Below are positions 15,870 through 23,803 of a stretch of DNA of 25,033 nt, in pieces. How positions within the stretch are numbered: the first letter of the stretch is position 1; every line of letters begins with the position of its first letter. The stretch spans positions 1 to 25,033 of the forward strand of contig JBAXAM010000019.1 of assembly GCA_037142515.1 (NCBI GenBank). The letters are read 5' to 3'. The notes beneath the pieces were generated by a model. The model was not told the origin of the DNA. It worked only from the letters and a program-made list of their open reading frames with translations, and made no database searches. Source of the DNA: JBAXAM01 sp037142515. Lineage in GTDB: Bacteria; Pseudomonadota; Gammaproteobacteria; UBA9339. The position numbers and the translations under genes were made by a program.

Positions 15870-17192
15870 ATGAAATATTTCAAGCGCATATCATATGGCA
15901 TTTTAACCATATTTTTGACTATCACCTGTTATGCAGGCAGGCCTATAACCGGCATTGCTGAAGCTAATCCAGGCCTTGCACCAATGCTACAAAAAATTAT
16001 GCCGACTATAGTCAATATTTCGGTACGCGGCGAAGTACCGACTCAAGATAAACGACGACACAATTCCAAATTTGAAGACCTAGGATCAGGAGTCATTATC
16101 GATGCAGAACACGGATACATTGTAACTAATGCTCATGTCATAAAGGACGCGCAGTCCATTACGGTCACACTGAGCGATGACCGTAGCATGCGAGCCAAAA
16201 TTATTGGCTACGATCCTCCATCAGATATTGCCGTAATCCAAATAGCCGCGAAACGCCTCAAAAATGCAACCTATAGCGACTCTGACAAACTAAAAGTTGG
16301 TGATTTTGTATGTGCAATTGGCAGCCCATTTGGCCTACAAAAAACGGTAACATCTGGAGTTGTAAGTGGACTTGAGCGCAATGATCTTGGAATTGAAGGC
16401 CTGGAAAGTTTTATTCAAACCGATGCTTCAATTAATCCAGGCAGCTCTGGTGGAGCTCTGGTAAATATGCAAGGAGAGCTAGTTGGTATTAATACGGCAC
16501 TTATCGGGCTGGTTCCTAGTAGCTCCGGCATCGGTCTTGCAGTACCAAGCAACATAACCAAAAATGTAGCAGAACAACTAATTAAATATGGAAAAGTAAA
16601 ACGGGGAATCATGGGAGTTGTAGTTCAAAAGATTACACCGGCTCTTACTGATGCCATGCACTTAAAAGAAACTGATGGAGGTGCTCTGGTTTCGCAAGTA
16701 ATGGAAGGATCACCAGCTACCACCGCTGGAGTACGCCCTAAAGATGTGATTATAAAAATTAATGGCAAACCTGTTAATTCCGCCGTCCAAGTTAAAAACG
16801 TAGCAAGCTTATCAAACATTGGCTCTAAGGTAACTTTGCAAGTACGCCGTGACAACAAATTAATCGATCTCGAACTTGTAATAGCCGACCCGGAATATTT
16901 AATAAAAATTCAAGAGGCACCAAAAAATCTGCTCTCCGGACTAGGATTAAAAAACTTTAATTTATTAATAGACAACCAACAAATTAAGGGCGTTGAAGTA
17001 TTCTATGTTGATGAAGCAAGTACTGCTTACAGCTGTGGCCTTAGCCCTACTGATGTTATTCTCACCGCTGCCAATCAGCCAGTAACTACAATTAACCAAC
17101 TTCAAGAAATTGCTAATAAAAATCCTAAGCAACTACTGCTTGAAATAAAACGTGGATTAACTGGAAATTTCTTCCTAGTGCTTGAAGAATAG
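15870..17192 (+). CDS. degQ: Periplasmic serine endoprotease, DegP/DegQ (Do) family
   Basis: 440 residues. A signal peptide of about 22-30 residues precedes the protease domain. Catalytic triad: H89 (TNAHV), D119 (PSDIAVI) and S193 (NPGSSGGALVN). The residue before the Ser is Ser rather than the usual Asn of GNSGG; this position tolerates change but is uncommon. Two PDZ domains follow (about 250-335, with GVRPKDVIIKINGKPV, and about 350-440, with CGLSPTDVILTAANQPV). The Q-linker length fits DegQ more than DegP, and 440 residues is within the DegQ/MucD range. It cleaves misfolded envelope proteins. No ribosome site is visible; TATCAT ends 7 nt before the ATG, possibly a -10 for a leaderless transcript. 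Confidence 0.9.
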   Translation: MKYFKRISYGILTIFLTITCYAGRPITGIAEANPGLAPMLQKIMPTIVNISVRGEVPTQDKRRHNSKFEDLGSGVIIDAEHGYIVTNAHVIKDAQSITVTLSDDRSMRAKIIGYDPPSDIAVIQIAAKRLKNATYSDSDKLKVGDFVCAIGSPFGLQKTVTSGVVSGLERNDLGIEGLESFIQTDASINPGSSGGALVNMQGELVGINTALIGLVPSSSGIGLAVPSNITKNVAEQLIKYGKVKRGIMGVVVQKITPALTDAMHLKETDGGALVSQVMEGSPATTAGVRPKDVIIKINGKPVNSAVQVKNVASLSNIGSKVTLQVRRDNKLIDLELVIADPEYLIKIQEAPKNLLSGLGLKNFNLLIDNQQIKGVEVFYVDEASTAYSCGLSPTDVILTAANQPVTTINQLQEIANKNPKQLLLEIKRGLTGNFFLVLEE

Positions 17193-17204
17193 TAAAACAC
17201 ATAA

Positions 17205-17984
17205 ATGAACTATCGGCATATTTACCACTCTGGCAATTTCGCTGATGTATTTAAACACTGCGTCTTAATTACATTAGTTCGGTCTTTGCTAAAAAAAGAT
17301 AGTCCCATATTCTTTTTAGACACACATGCCGGTATTGGTAAATACGACCTAACATCTGAACTTGCGCAAAAAACCCGTGAATATGAAACTGGTGTAGCGC
17401 GAATTTACAACCTGTGTAGCGATATCCCAGCTATTCAGACCTATCAAAATATTATTCATGCAACCAATGCTCACTCCAAAACATTGCGCTTCTACCCAGG
17501 CTCGCCGCTTATTATGCGCCAATTAATGCGCACTCAAGATCATATGATTTTAACCGAGCTACACCAAGAGGATGCAAAACTATTAAAACGTTGCTTTTAT
17601 CATGACAAACAAGTTGCCGTACATCTAACAAATGGCTATCACGGCTTAAAAGCGTTTTTACCACCAAAACAGAGACGCGGCCTAATTTTAATCGATCCAC
17701 CATTTGAAGAAAAAAATGAATTTGAACAAATCATTACCGGATTACAGATAGCGCTAAAGCGTTTTCCAAATGGTGCTTATATAATTTGGTATCCAATTAA
17801 AGCTAAAGACCTAATTAAAATAAAAAATTTTTATAAAAAACTAAAAACTATATTAACAACAAGCAAAAATATTGTAAATTTAGAATTAAATAGCTGCGGC
17901 TTAGTAATAATCAACGCGCCATGGCAACTTGAGCTCGAACTAAAACCAGTTATTTCTTGGCTAGGCAGAACTCTTGCGGGGTAA
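17205..17984 (+). CDS. rlmJ: 23S rRNA (adenine2030-N6)-methyltransferase RlmJ
   Basis: 259 residues (E. coli 280). Class I SAM-dependent methyltransferase that makes m6A2030 in 23S rRNA. The family N-terminus MNYRHIYHSGNFADVFKH is exact in character. SAM-binding motif I is LDTHAG (38-43), and the catalytic DPPF tetrad is D164-P165-P166-F167. It lies 12 nt after degQ on the same strand. Its TAA abuts the reverse-complement stop of murA with no base between, so the two genes converge end to end and no terminator fits in the gap. Confidence 0.9.
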   Translation: MNYRHIYHSGNFADVFKHCVLITLVRSLLKKDSPIFFLDTHAGIGKYDLTSELAQKTREYETGVARIYNLCSDIPAIQTYQNIIHATNAHSKTLRFYPGSPLIMRQLMRTQDHMILTELHQEDAKLLKRCFYHDKQVAVHLTNGYHGLKAFLPPKQRRGLILIDPPFEEKNEFEQIITGLQIALKRFPNGAYIIWYPIKAKDLIKIKNFYKKLKTILTTSKNIVNLELNSCGLVIINAPWQLELELKPVISWLGRTLAG

Positions 17985-19250
17985 TTATTTAGCGGGGACT
18001 CTGTGTATCTTCGCTCCAAGCTGCTCCAGCTTTTCTTCGATACACTCATATCCACGATCAATATGGTAAATTCGATCAACAGTCGTTTGTCCCTCAGCCA
18101 TAAGACCAGCTAAAACCAAGCTTGCCGAAGCACGTAGATCTGTGGCCATAACAGGAGCACCAACCAACATTTGTTTTCCAACTGTGGTAGCCACGTTACC
18201 TTGTAGCATAATATCGGCTCCCAAACGATGTAATTCCTGCACATGCATAAATCTATTCTCAAAAACTGTTTCCGTGATACTACTTTCTCCACAAGCCACA
18301 CAATTCATCGCCAGCATTTGCGCCTGCATATCAGTTGGAAATTCTGGATATGGCGCTGTACGAATAGTAACTGCTTTCGGTTGGCGTCCACCCATATCTA
18401 ACTCAATCCAATCCAAACCAGTAGTAATTAAGGCACCAGCTTCGATAAATTTCTCAAGTACTGCCGTCATTGTTTGTGGAGCTACATTTTTTAGCTTCAC
18501 TCGACCACGCGTAATTGCACCCGCCACCAAATAAGTTCCTGCTTCAATACGATCTGGCAATATTTTGTATTCACCACCATGTAGGCGATCAACTCCCTCA
18601 ACAATTAAAGTATCAGTACCAATACCAGAAATTTTTGCACCCATCGTATTTAAAAAATTTGCTAAGTCACATACTTCAGGTTCGCGTGCAGCATTTCTAA
18701 TAATGGATGTACCTTCAGCCAACACTGCAGCCATTAAAATATTTTCAGTTCCAGTAACCGTAACCAGATCAGTAGCAATTTCAGCCCCTTTTAAGCGACC
18801 AGTTACTGTTGCTTCAATATAACCATTTTGAATGTCTATTTTAGCACCAAGTGCTTCCATCCCCTTTAAGTGCTGATCAACTGGACGAACACCAATAGCA
18901 CAACCACCAGGAAATGACACTCTCGCCTTACCAAAACGCCCTAAAAGAGGCCCAAGCACAAGAACTGACGCACGCATTGTCTTAACTAAATCATATGGCG
19001 CAAAAAATTTATTAACCGAATGAGCATTAGCTTCGATTGCCATACCTTCATGCACCAATAAATCTACACCCATAGAACCCAACAATTCCATAGTTGTAGT
19101 AACATCATGCAAGTGTGGAATATTACGAATTACAACTGGTTCATCGATTAATAGTGTCGCAATTAAAATCGGCAGCACCGCGTTTTTTGCACCAGAAATA
19201 CGTACCTCGCCATTTAAAGGGACGCCACCAGTAATTACTAATTTTTCCAT
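17985..19250 (-). CDS. murA: UDP-N-acetylglucosamine 1-carboxyvinyltransferase MurA
   Basis: 421 residues, full length (E. coli 419). MurA catalyses the first committed step of peptidoglycan synthesis, transferring enolpyruvate from PEP to UDP-GlcNAc in the cytoplasm. Substrate-binding K22-N23 (SGAKNAVLP) and the catalytic cysteine C117 in PGGCAIGVRP are present, so the classic fosfomycin target is retained. The EPSP-synthase-like repeat fold is intact to the final ERGYECIEEKLEQLGA. It follows mlaB by 13 nt on the same strand. In E. coli ibaG lies between mlaB and murA; here it is missing. Confidence 0.95.
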   Translation of the reverse strand: MEKLVITGGVPLNGEVRISGAKNAVLPILIATLLIDEPVVIRNIPHLHDVTTTMELLGSMGVDLLVHEGMAIEANAHSVNKFFAPYDLVKTMRASVLVLGPLLGRFGKARVSFPGGCAIGVRPVDQHLKGMEALGAKIDIQNGYIEATVTGRLKGAEIATDLVTVTGTENILMAAVLAEGTSIIRNAAREPEVCDLANFLNTMGAKISGIGTDTLIVEGVDRLHGGEYKILPDRIEAGTYLVAGAITRGRVKLKNVAPQTMTAVLEKFIEAGALITTGLDWIELDMGGRQPKAVTIRTAPYPEFPTDMQAQMLAMNCVACGESSITETVFENRFMHVQELHRLGADIMLQGNVATTVGKQMLVGAPVMATDLRASASLVLAGLMAEGQTTVDRIYHIDRGYECIEEKLEQLGAKIHRVPAK

Positions 19251-19263
19251 ACTCTTATAGTTC

Positions 19264-19536
19264 TCATTTTATTAAAGACAAAATATTTCCAAGACCACTT
19301 GCTCCGACCAAATCCAAGAGCTGCTTCGGTAAATTAATAAACGAAATTTTTTTACCAACACCTTTAGCATAACGAGTCCATGCAACGAGCAAGGCAACAC
19401 CAGCGTTATCGCTAAAAGTCACCTCACTTAAATCAAAAACCGGACTCAAGTTTTGCTTGATAAAAACACAACCACGTCGATCAAGTTCAGCAACAGTAGC
19501 AAAACTAAGATCACCACTTATGTGAATATGATCCAT
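19264..19536 (-). CDS. mlaB: STAS-domain protein MlaB
   Basis: 90 residues from ATG 19536, one nt after the mlaC stop and with an AGG site; 19560 is an alternative start inside mlaC. MlaB is the small cytoplasmic STAS subunit that stabilises MlaF in the MlaFEDB lipid transporter. The fold is recognisable from HISGDLSFATVAEL and PVFDLSEVTFSDNAGVALLVAW. Where E. coli MlaB and anti-sigma antagonists have Ser or Thr in D-(S/T)-x-G, this protein has N44 (SDNAGVALL). Residue Thr at that site in E. coli contacts MlaF, so the contact is altered or compensated here. Confidence 0.85.
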   Translation of the reverse strand: MDHIHISGDLSFATVAELDRRGCVFIKQNLSPVFDLSEVTFSDNAGVALLVAWTRYAKGVGKKISFINLPKQLLDLVGASGLGNILSLIK

Positions 19537-19537
19537 A

Positions 19538-20143
19538 TTACCTGCGCGCATTATTTGCATGTAACTTCTGCACCAATACTTCTAAACCACCCTGACGTAA
19601 CGTACCCGCAAATTGTGAATTATAGTTTTTTATAATACTTACGCCGTCTACACTAAAATCATAAATCAACCACTGTCCTCCCTGCTGTATCAAACGATAC
19701 TGCATTTGAATTGGTGGTCCACTTTTCAGAAGTAAATCGCTATCAATCTGTACCCGATCACTAATCCCACCGCGAATTGGATAAAATTTAATTTTTTCAC
19801 CGTCATACGATTGCAGCGCCGAAGAATAAGTACGAATCACATAACGAGTAAACTCTTTTACAAATTGCTCTTGCGTGCTACTCGTAGCCTTTTGCCAATA
19901 GTCACGCCCAACAACCGCACGCGACATACTGAGCAGCTCAAAATGCGGCACTAAAATCCGATTCACTAAATCATAAACCAGCTTATCATTATTTTTTAAA
20001 TTGCCAATGTGTCTATCGAGCTCGTGCAACATCTGACTCGAAGTGCTTTTTAGCATAACAAGCGGTACTGGATCAGCAACCGCAAAGCCAGAAGCACAAA
20101 ACAATACACCAAAAACAACAACCAAAGTTTTTATCAATCTCAT
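19538..20143 (-). CDS. mlaC: Periplasmic phospholipid-binding protein MlaC
   Basis: 201 residues from ATG 20143, with GGAG 8 nt upstream; the TTG at 20158 that would extend it lies in that ribosome site. A signal peptide of about 24 residues (hydrophobic core VVVFGVLFCASGFAVA) leads to the mature MlaC/Ttg2D domain with SRAVVGRDYWQKA, YVIRTYSSAL and YDFSVDGVSI segments. MlaC carries phospholipids across the periplasm from the MlaA-porin complex to MlaD. Fourth gene of the operon; 18 nt after mlaD. Confidence 0.9.
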   Translation of the reverse strand: MRLIKTLVVVFGVLFCASGFAVADPVPLVMLKSTSSQMLHELDRHIGNLKNNDKLVYDLVNRILVPHFELLSMSRAVVGRDYWQKATSSTQEQFVKEFTRYVIRTYSSALQSYDGEKIKFYPIRGGISDRVQIDSDLLLKSGPPIQMQYRLIQQGGQWLIYDFSVDGVSIIKNYNSQFAGTLRQGGLEVLVQKLHANNARR

Positions 20144-20161
20144 ATTTATAATCTCCAATTT

Positions 20162-20632
20162 TTACTTCTTATTACCATCTCCTAATTTATACATCAACTG
20201 CCCAATCAAATTCTCGAGAATAATCGCTGGCTGAGTATCTATTATTACGGCGCCCTCTTTAAGATCAGACGCTTCATACCCAGGAATTAATTCAATATAA
20301 TTCGCACCGATTAAGCCTGCAGTTAAAATTTTTGCAGTTGTATCTGAAGGTAATTTGTTTTGTCGCCTATCAATACGCATTCCTACATTCGCTTTAAAAC
20401 TGTGGCTATCAATATTAATACTATCAACTTCACCAACACGTACACCAGCAATAGTCACTGGTGCGCGCACTTTCAAATCTCCTATGTTATCAAAAATAGC
20501 GCTAACGTGAAAAGAAGCACTCTTAGAATATTGGCTAAGACCGCTTACCTTAAACGCCAACGCAAACATAGCAAGAATTCCAGCAAGAATAAACAAACCA
20601 ACTAAAAACTCTACGGTCCGTTTGCTTAACAT
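20162..20632 (-). CDS. mlaD: MCE-domain protein MlaD
   Basis: 156 residues from ATG 20632, which overlaps the mlaE stop by one nt (TAATG). One N-terminal transmembrane helix (about 8-28, VEFLVGLFILAGILAMFALAF) anchors a periplasmic MCE domain (about 40-125) with the APVTIAGVRVGEVDSI and TAGLIGANYIELIPG strands typical of MlaD. Hexameric MlaD rings receive lipid from MlaC above MlaFE. E. coli MlaD is 183 residues; the missing part is mainly C-terminal. Confidence 0.9.
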   Translation of the reverse strand: MLSKRTVEFLVGLFILAGILAMFALAFKVSGLSQYSKSASFHVSAIFDNIGDLKVRAPVTIAGVRVGEVDSINIDSHSFKANVGMRIDRRQNKLPSDTTAKILTAGLIGANYIELIPGYEASDLKEGAVIIDTQPAIILENLIGQLMYKLGDGNKK

Positions 20633-21414
20633 TACCAACCTCCCAACATAAATGATGTCAAAATAAAATCCAAACCTAATACTGCCAAGGAGCCATATAC
20701 TACCGTTTTCGTAGTAGCACGACCAATTCCAGCTGCAGTTGGAACGGTATAATAACCCTGATAAACCGCAACCCAAGTTACTGCTATACCAAACACTAAC
20801 CCCTTAATAATGCCGTTTGCAACGTCATTACGAAAATCAACTGACGCTTGCATATTAGACCAAAACTGCCCTGCGTCAACTCCGAGCCAATCCACACCAA
20901 CTAAGTAGCTACCAAATACAGCCATAATACAAAAAATCGCAATTAAAATCGGCATTGAAATTACACCAGCCCAAAAACGCGGAGCAATTATGCGCCATAG
21001 CGGATCAACCGCCATCATTTCCATACTAGCCAACTGTTCAGTTGCCTGCATTAAGCCTATTTCTGCCGTCAAAGCAGACCCTGCCCTTCCTGCAAACAAT
21101 AAGCCACCAATCACGGGCCCAAGTTCGCGTACTACGCTAAGAGCAACTAATTGCCCAAGCTGCGATACCGCACCAAACCGCTGCAAAATATTATAGCCTT
21201 GCAAAGCAAGCACCATCCCAATAAACAAGCCAGAAACAACTATAATTATAACTGACAACACCCCAACACAATAAATCTGTTCTATTATCAGCGGAAATAG
21301 CTTTATTACCCGTGGCCGACGAAAAATTGTTCGCAGTAAAAATAAGCCAGATAAACCAATATGTTCGCAAAATTGCAAACCCATGCACCCTAAATTTTCA
21401 ATCCAGATAATCAC
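20632..21414 (-). CDS. mlaE: ABC transporter permease MlaE
   Basis: 260 residues. Start is GTG at 21414, overlapping the mlaF TGA as GTGA, with GAGGA 9 nt upstream. Integral membrane permease of the MlaFEDB complex. The family blocks RELGPVIGGLLFAGRAGSALTAEIG-type (about 97-120) and EQLASMEMMAVDPL are present, with about five hydrophobic helices and a final LGLDFILTSFMLGGW. Length matches E. coli MlaE (260). Confidence 0.93.
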   Translation of the reverse strand: MIIWIENLGCMGLQFCEHIGLSGLFLLRTIFRRPRVIKLFPLIIEQIYCVGVLSVIIIVVSGLFIGMVLALQGYNILQRFGAVSQLGQLVALSVVRELGPVIGGLLFAGRAGSALTAEIGLMQATEQLASMEMMAVDPLWRIIAPRFWAGVISMPILIAIFCIMAVFGSYLVGVDWLGVDAGQFWSNMQASVDFRNDVANGIIKGLVFGIAVTWVAVYQGYYTVPTAAGIGRATTKTVVYGSLAVLGLDFILTSFMLGGW

Positions 21415-22199
21415 AATAACAAATCCTCACTATAGTTTTTTGCCGGATAACGAAACGGTACTGGACCATCTGCCAATCCGTTGATGAATTGATTTATAAG
21501 CGGAGATTTATCATGCATAACCTGCGCGGCCGTGCCTTCACCAATTACCTTATTATCAGCAATTATATAAATATAATCAGCAATATTAATAGTTTCAGCA
21601 ACATCATGCGAAACTATAATCGATGTCAGCCCTAATATATCGTTTAAGTGCTTAATCAATTTCACAAGCACACCCATAGTAATCGGATCTTGACCAGTAA
21701 ATGGCTCATCATACATCATAAGCTGTGGATTTAGAACCAAAGCACGCGCCAAAGCCACCCGCCGTGCCATACCACCAGAAAGTTCACTTGGCATCAACTC
21801 ACGTGCGCCTCGCAAACCAACCATTTCAAGCTGCATCAATACCACATCACGGATCATATCTTCGGGTAATTCAGTATGTTCACGCAGCGGAAAAGCAACA
21901 TTTTCAAAAACACTAAGATTAGTAAATAATGCTCCACTTTGAAATAACATCCCCATCAATCGCCTCATTTTATAGAGTGCTGGCTGGCTTAAACTATGAA
22001 TATCGACATTATTAACCAAAACTTTTCCAAGTTGTGGGTGCAATTGGGCACTGATTAAATGCAAAATTGTAGTTTTACCAGCACCACTTGGGCCCATAAT
22101 TGCAGTGATTTTTCCGCGCGGAATATTCAGATTAATATCCTGAAATATCAAGCGAGCATCGCGAGCAAAATGCAGATTATTTATTTCAATAAAGTTCAC
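21411..22199 (-). CDS. mlaF: ABC transporter ATP-binding protein MlaF
   Basis: 262 residues. Start is GTG at 22199 with AGG 9 nt upstream; there is no in-frame ATG nearby. Walker A GPSGAGKTT (36-44), Q-loop FQSG near 86-89, ABC signature LSGGMARR (140-147), Walker B LMMYDEP (160-166) and H-loop SHD near 199-201 are all intact. It powers phospholipid movement by MlaFEDB at the inner membrane. First gene of mlaFEDCB-murA. Its start codon lies inside the 3' end of the restored upstream toxin reading frame (overlap of 14 nt), so expression may depend on the toxin-antitoxin promoter; I saw no obvious separate promoter. Confidence 0.94.
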   Translation of the reverse strand: MNFIEINNLHFARDARLIFQDINLNIPRGKITAIMGPSGAGKTTILHLISAQLHPQLGKVLVNNVDIHSLSQPALYKMRRLMGMLFQSGALFTNLSVFENVAFPLREHTELPEDMIRDVVLMQLEMVGLRGARELMPSELSGGMARRVALARALVLNPQLMMYDEPFTGQDPITMGVLVKLIKHLNDILGLTSIIVSHDVAETINIADYIYIIADNKVIGEGTAAQVMHDKSPLINQFINGLADGPVPFRYPAKNYSEDLLL

Positions 22200-22459
22200 T
22201 ATGCGAACCTGTTCTAACCAATATTAATTCGTTGTCATTTGATTTTGCATATATTAGCAGCCAATCTGGCTTGACGTGACATTCCTCTATAGCCTGACCA
22301 TTCCCCATATAACGCATGATCTCGATATTTTGTAGGCATGCTCTCATCTTGCGCTAATAACTCAACAACCAGCAAAAAATCACCTACCAAATAGCGACCA
22401 GACGCTGCTATTTTTTTATAATCTCGCTTAAACCTTCTGCTTTGAATTACTTCCCGCAC
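22186..22459 (-). pseudogene. YafQ-type (RelE superfamily) mRNA interferase toxin, interrupted by an apparent one-base frameshift
   Basis: From GTG 22459 the protein starts near VREVIQSRRFKRDYKK, with the KYRDHALYGEWSGYR segment of YafQ toxins, then frames out at 22284-22285 and ends at 22235. In the adjacent frame the expected C-terminus continues as ECHVKPDWLLIYAK, SNDNELILVRTGSHSELY and stops at 22188-22186. Removing one G from AGAGGAATG joins the two halves to about 90 residues, the normal YafQ size. The lost part contains the DWLLIY strand and the RTGSHSEL segment with the catalytic His, so the encoded product as read should be inactive. The start overlaps the antitoxin gene by 13 nt; a TTG at 22471 is an alternative. 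Confidence 0.8.
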
Positions 22460-22713
22460 GCACCTTTCCAATCTTTTGCTAACTGAGAAATACTAGTTTT
22501 TTCTAGATTCCTGCCACATTTAACCTCTTCAAAGGCATCACAGGTATCAGCGTTTGGTATGCTTATTTCAAACGGGATACGCTTTTCAGCTACAGATTGG
22601 TAAAGAAAAAGACGAATTGCTTCGCTTAGCGTCAAGCCCATGTGCCCAAATAGCTGGACTGCTTTCGTTTTGATATGATTATTAATTCTAGAACGAATAA
22701 CACAATCTGTCAT
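22447..22713 (-). CDS. RelB/DinJ-family antitoxin
   Basis: 88 residues from ATG 22713 with GAGAGG 8 nt upstream. The longer reading to 22845 would cover the promoter. DinJ is an 86-residue ribbon-helix-helix antitoxin that binds YafQ and represses its own operon. The N-terminal strand (DCVIRSRINNHIKTKAVQLF) and GLTLSEAIRLFLYQSVAEKRIPFEI helix match the DinJ RHH pattern; the C-terminus (about 50-88) is the toxin-binding part. Since the paired toxin looks broken, the antitoxin may now act mainly as a local repressor; this is inference. Confidence 0.87.
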   Translation of the reverse strand: MTDCVIRSRINNHIKTKAVQLFGHMGLTLSEAIRLFLYQSVAEKRIPFEISIPNADTCDAFEEVKCGRNLEKTSISQLAKDWKGACGK

Positions 22714-22726
22714 AAATGCCTCTCTT

Positions 22727-22752
22727 CTACATGAGGCTACATTATAGCTACA
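22727..22752. promoter_or_regulatory. Three phased TGTAG repeats over the antitoxin promoter
   Basis: On the minus strand TGTAG occurs at 22752-22748, 22741-22737 and 22731-22727, with steps of 11 and 10 nt, about one helical turn each. They flank and touch the -10 box. A GCCTC/GAGGC inverted pair (22718-22722, 22733-22737) overlaps the last copies. This is consistent with an operator for a ribbon-helix-helix repressor such as the antitoxin. Confidence 0.4.
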
Positions 22753-22769
22753 AATAAACCTCTGGTCAA
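22741..22769 (-). promoter_or_regulatory. Sigma70 promoter of the toxin-antitoxin locus, possibly also of mlaFEDCB-murA
   Basis: On the minus strand TTGACC (22769-22764), a 17-nt spacer, and a perfect TATAAT (22746-22741): 11 of 12 consensus bases. The predicted start near 22734 gives a leader of about 21 nt containing the GAGAGG ribosome site. The strongest promoter seen in the window. Confidence 0.72.
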
Positions 22770-22805
22770 TTGCAATGATTTTTCCTATTCCAATAAACAC
22801 TAACT

Positions 22806-22814
22806 TGTTATAAT
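22806..22814 (+). promoter_or_regulatory. Extended -10 promoter of kdsD
   Basis: TGTTATAAT is a perfect extended -10 (TGn-TATAAT). No good -35 is visible, which extended -10 promoters do not need. It ends 8 nt before the kdsD ATG at 22823, so transcription would start at about the start codon. Confidence 0.5.
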
Positions 22815-22822
22815 GTAAACTT

Positions 22823-23797
22823 ATGCACAACACACAAAAAATCATTCAACTGGCACGTACCGTTTTGAAAACCGAAGCGCAGGCAGTTTTAAATTTACGC
22901 GATCGCATTGGCGATAGCTTTATTCAAACCTGTAAATTACTGCTTGCATGTGACGGTCGTATTATTGTTACTGGCATTGGTAAGTCTGGGCATATTGGCA
23001 ACAAAATCGCGGCAACTTTTGCTAGCACTGGCAGTCCAGCTTTTTTCATGCACCCTAGCGAAGCAAGCCATGGTGATATCGGCGTAATCACAAAAAAAGA
23101 TGTTGTCATAGCCCTTTCAAATTCCGGAAAAACCGAAGAAATAATTGCAATTATACCAATAATAAAATTGCTAGGCGTACCGCTAATTAGCATCACTGGT
23201 AATCCAAATTCTACTTTGTCTAAACTAGCCAACGTCAATTTAGATATTAGCATTGAAAAAGAAGCCTGCACCCTAGGTTTAGTGCCAACCGCAAGCACTA
23301 CAGCAACCTTAGCCATGGGAGACGCCTTAGCAGTAGCTTTAATTGAAGCGCGCGGCTTTACTACTAAAGATTTTGCTCGTTCACATCCTGGTGGAACCTT
23401 GGGTAGACGCTTGCTACTACGTGTTGATGACCTGATGCGCACGGGAGATGCCATTCCAAAAGTAAAAAAAGATAGCCTGTTATCCAAAGCTCTGATCGAA
23501 ATGTCGCATAAACGCATGGGCATGACAACGATAGTTAATAACGATGGCACCCTGGCTGGAATTTTTACTGACGGTGACTTGCGTCGCGTACTAGATAAAA
23601 ATTTAGATGTGCACACAACAAAAGTCGCTGCAGTAATGACGACAAACTGTAAAACTATTATGCTGGGCATGCTTGCGGCCGAAGCCGTCCAAATAATGGA
23701 ACAGCATCAAATCATGACCCTCGTTATTGCCGATAAAAATCACATACCAGTCGGCGCAATTCATATGCACGATTTATTAAAATCTGGATTAGTATAA
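22823..23797 (+). CDS. kdsD: Arabinose-5-phosphate isomerase KdsD
   Basis: 324 residues (E. coli 328). Converts D-ribulose 5-phosphate to D-arabinose 5-phosphate, the first step to KDO for lipopolysaccharide. The SIS domain (about 37-170) carries GIGKSGHIGNKIAATFASTGSPAFF and the HPSEASHGDIG catalytic block, followed by TASTTATLAMGDALAVAL and RSHPGGTLGRRLL. Two CBS domains follow (about 205-260 and 275-324). No ribosome site is visible, and the extended -10 sits directly upstream. First gene of kdsD-kdsC-lptC, divergent from the toxin-antitoxin/mla unit. Confidence 0.94.
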   Translation: MHNTQKIIQLARTVLKTEAQAVLNLRDRIGDSFIQTCKLLLACDGRIIVTGIGKSGHIGNKIAATFASTGSPAFFMHPSEASHGDIGVITKKDVVIALSNSGKTEEIIAIIPIIKLLGVPLISITGNPNSTLSKLANVNLDISIEKEACTLGLVPTASTTATLAMGDALAVALIEARGFTTKDFARSHPGGTLGRRLLLRVDDLMRTGDAIPKVKKDSLLSKALIEMSHKRMGMTTIVNNDGTLAGIFTDGDLRRVLDKNLDVHTTKVAAVMTTNCKTIMLGMLAAEAVQIMEQHQIMTLVIADKNHIPVGAIHMHDLLKSGLV

Positions 23798-23803
23798 CAA
23801 AAC

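Noticed and set aside
20633..20776. 48-residue extension of MlaD
   Set aside because: It lies within mlaE in another frame; the MCE anchor helix begins right after the ATG at 20632.
22924..23670. 248-codon open frame antisense to kdsD
   Set aside because: No ribosome site or domain pattern; Ser/Val/Thr-rich composition is what the reverse strand of a conserved gene gives.
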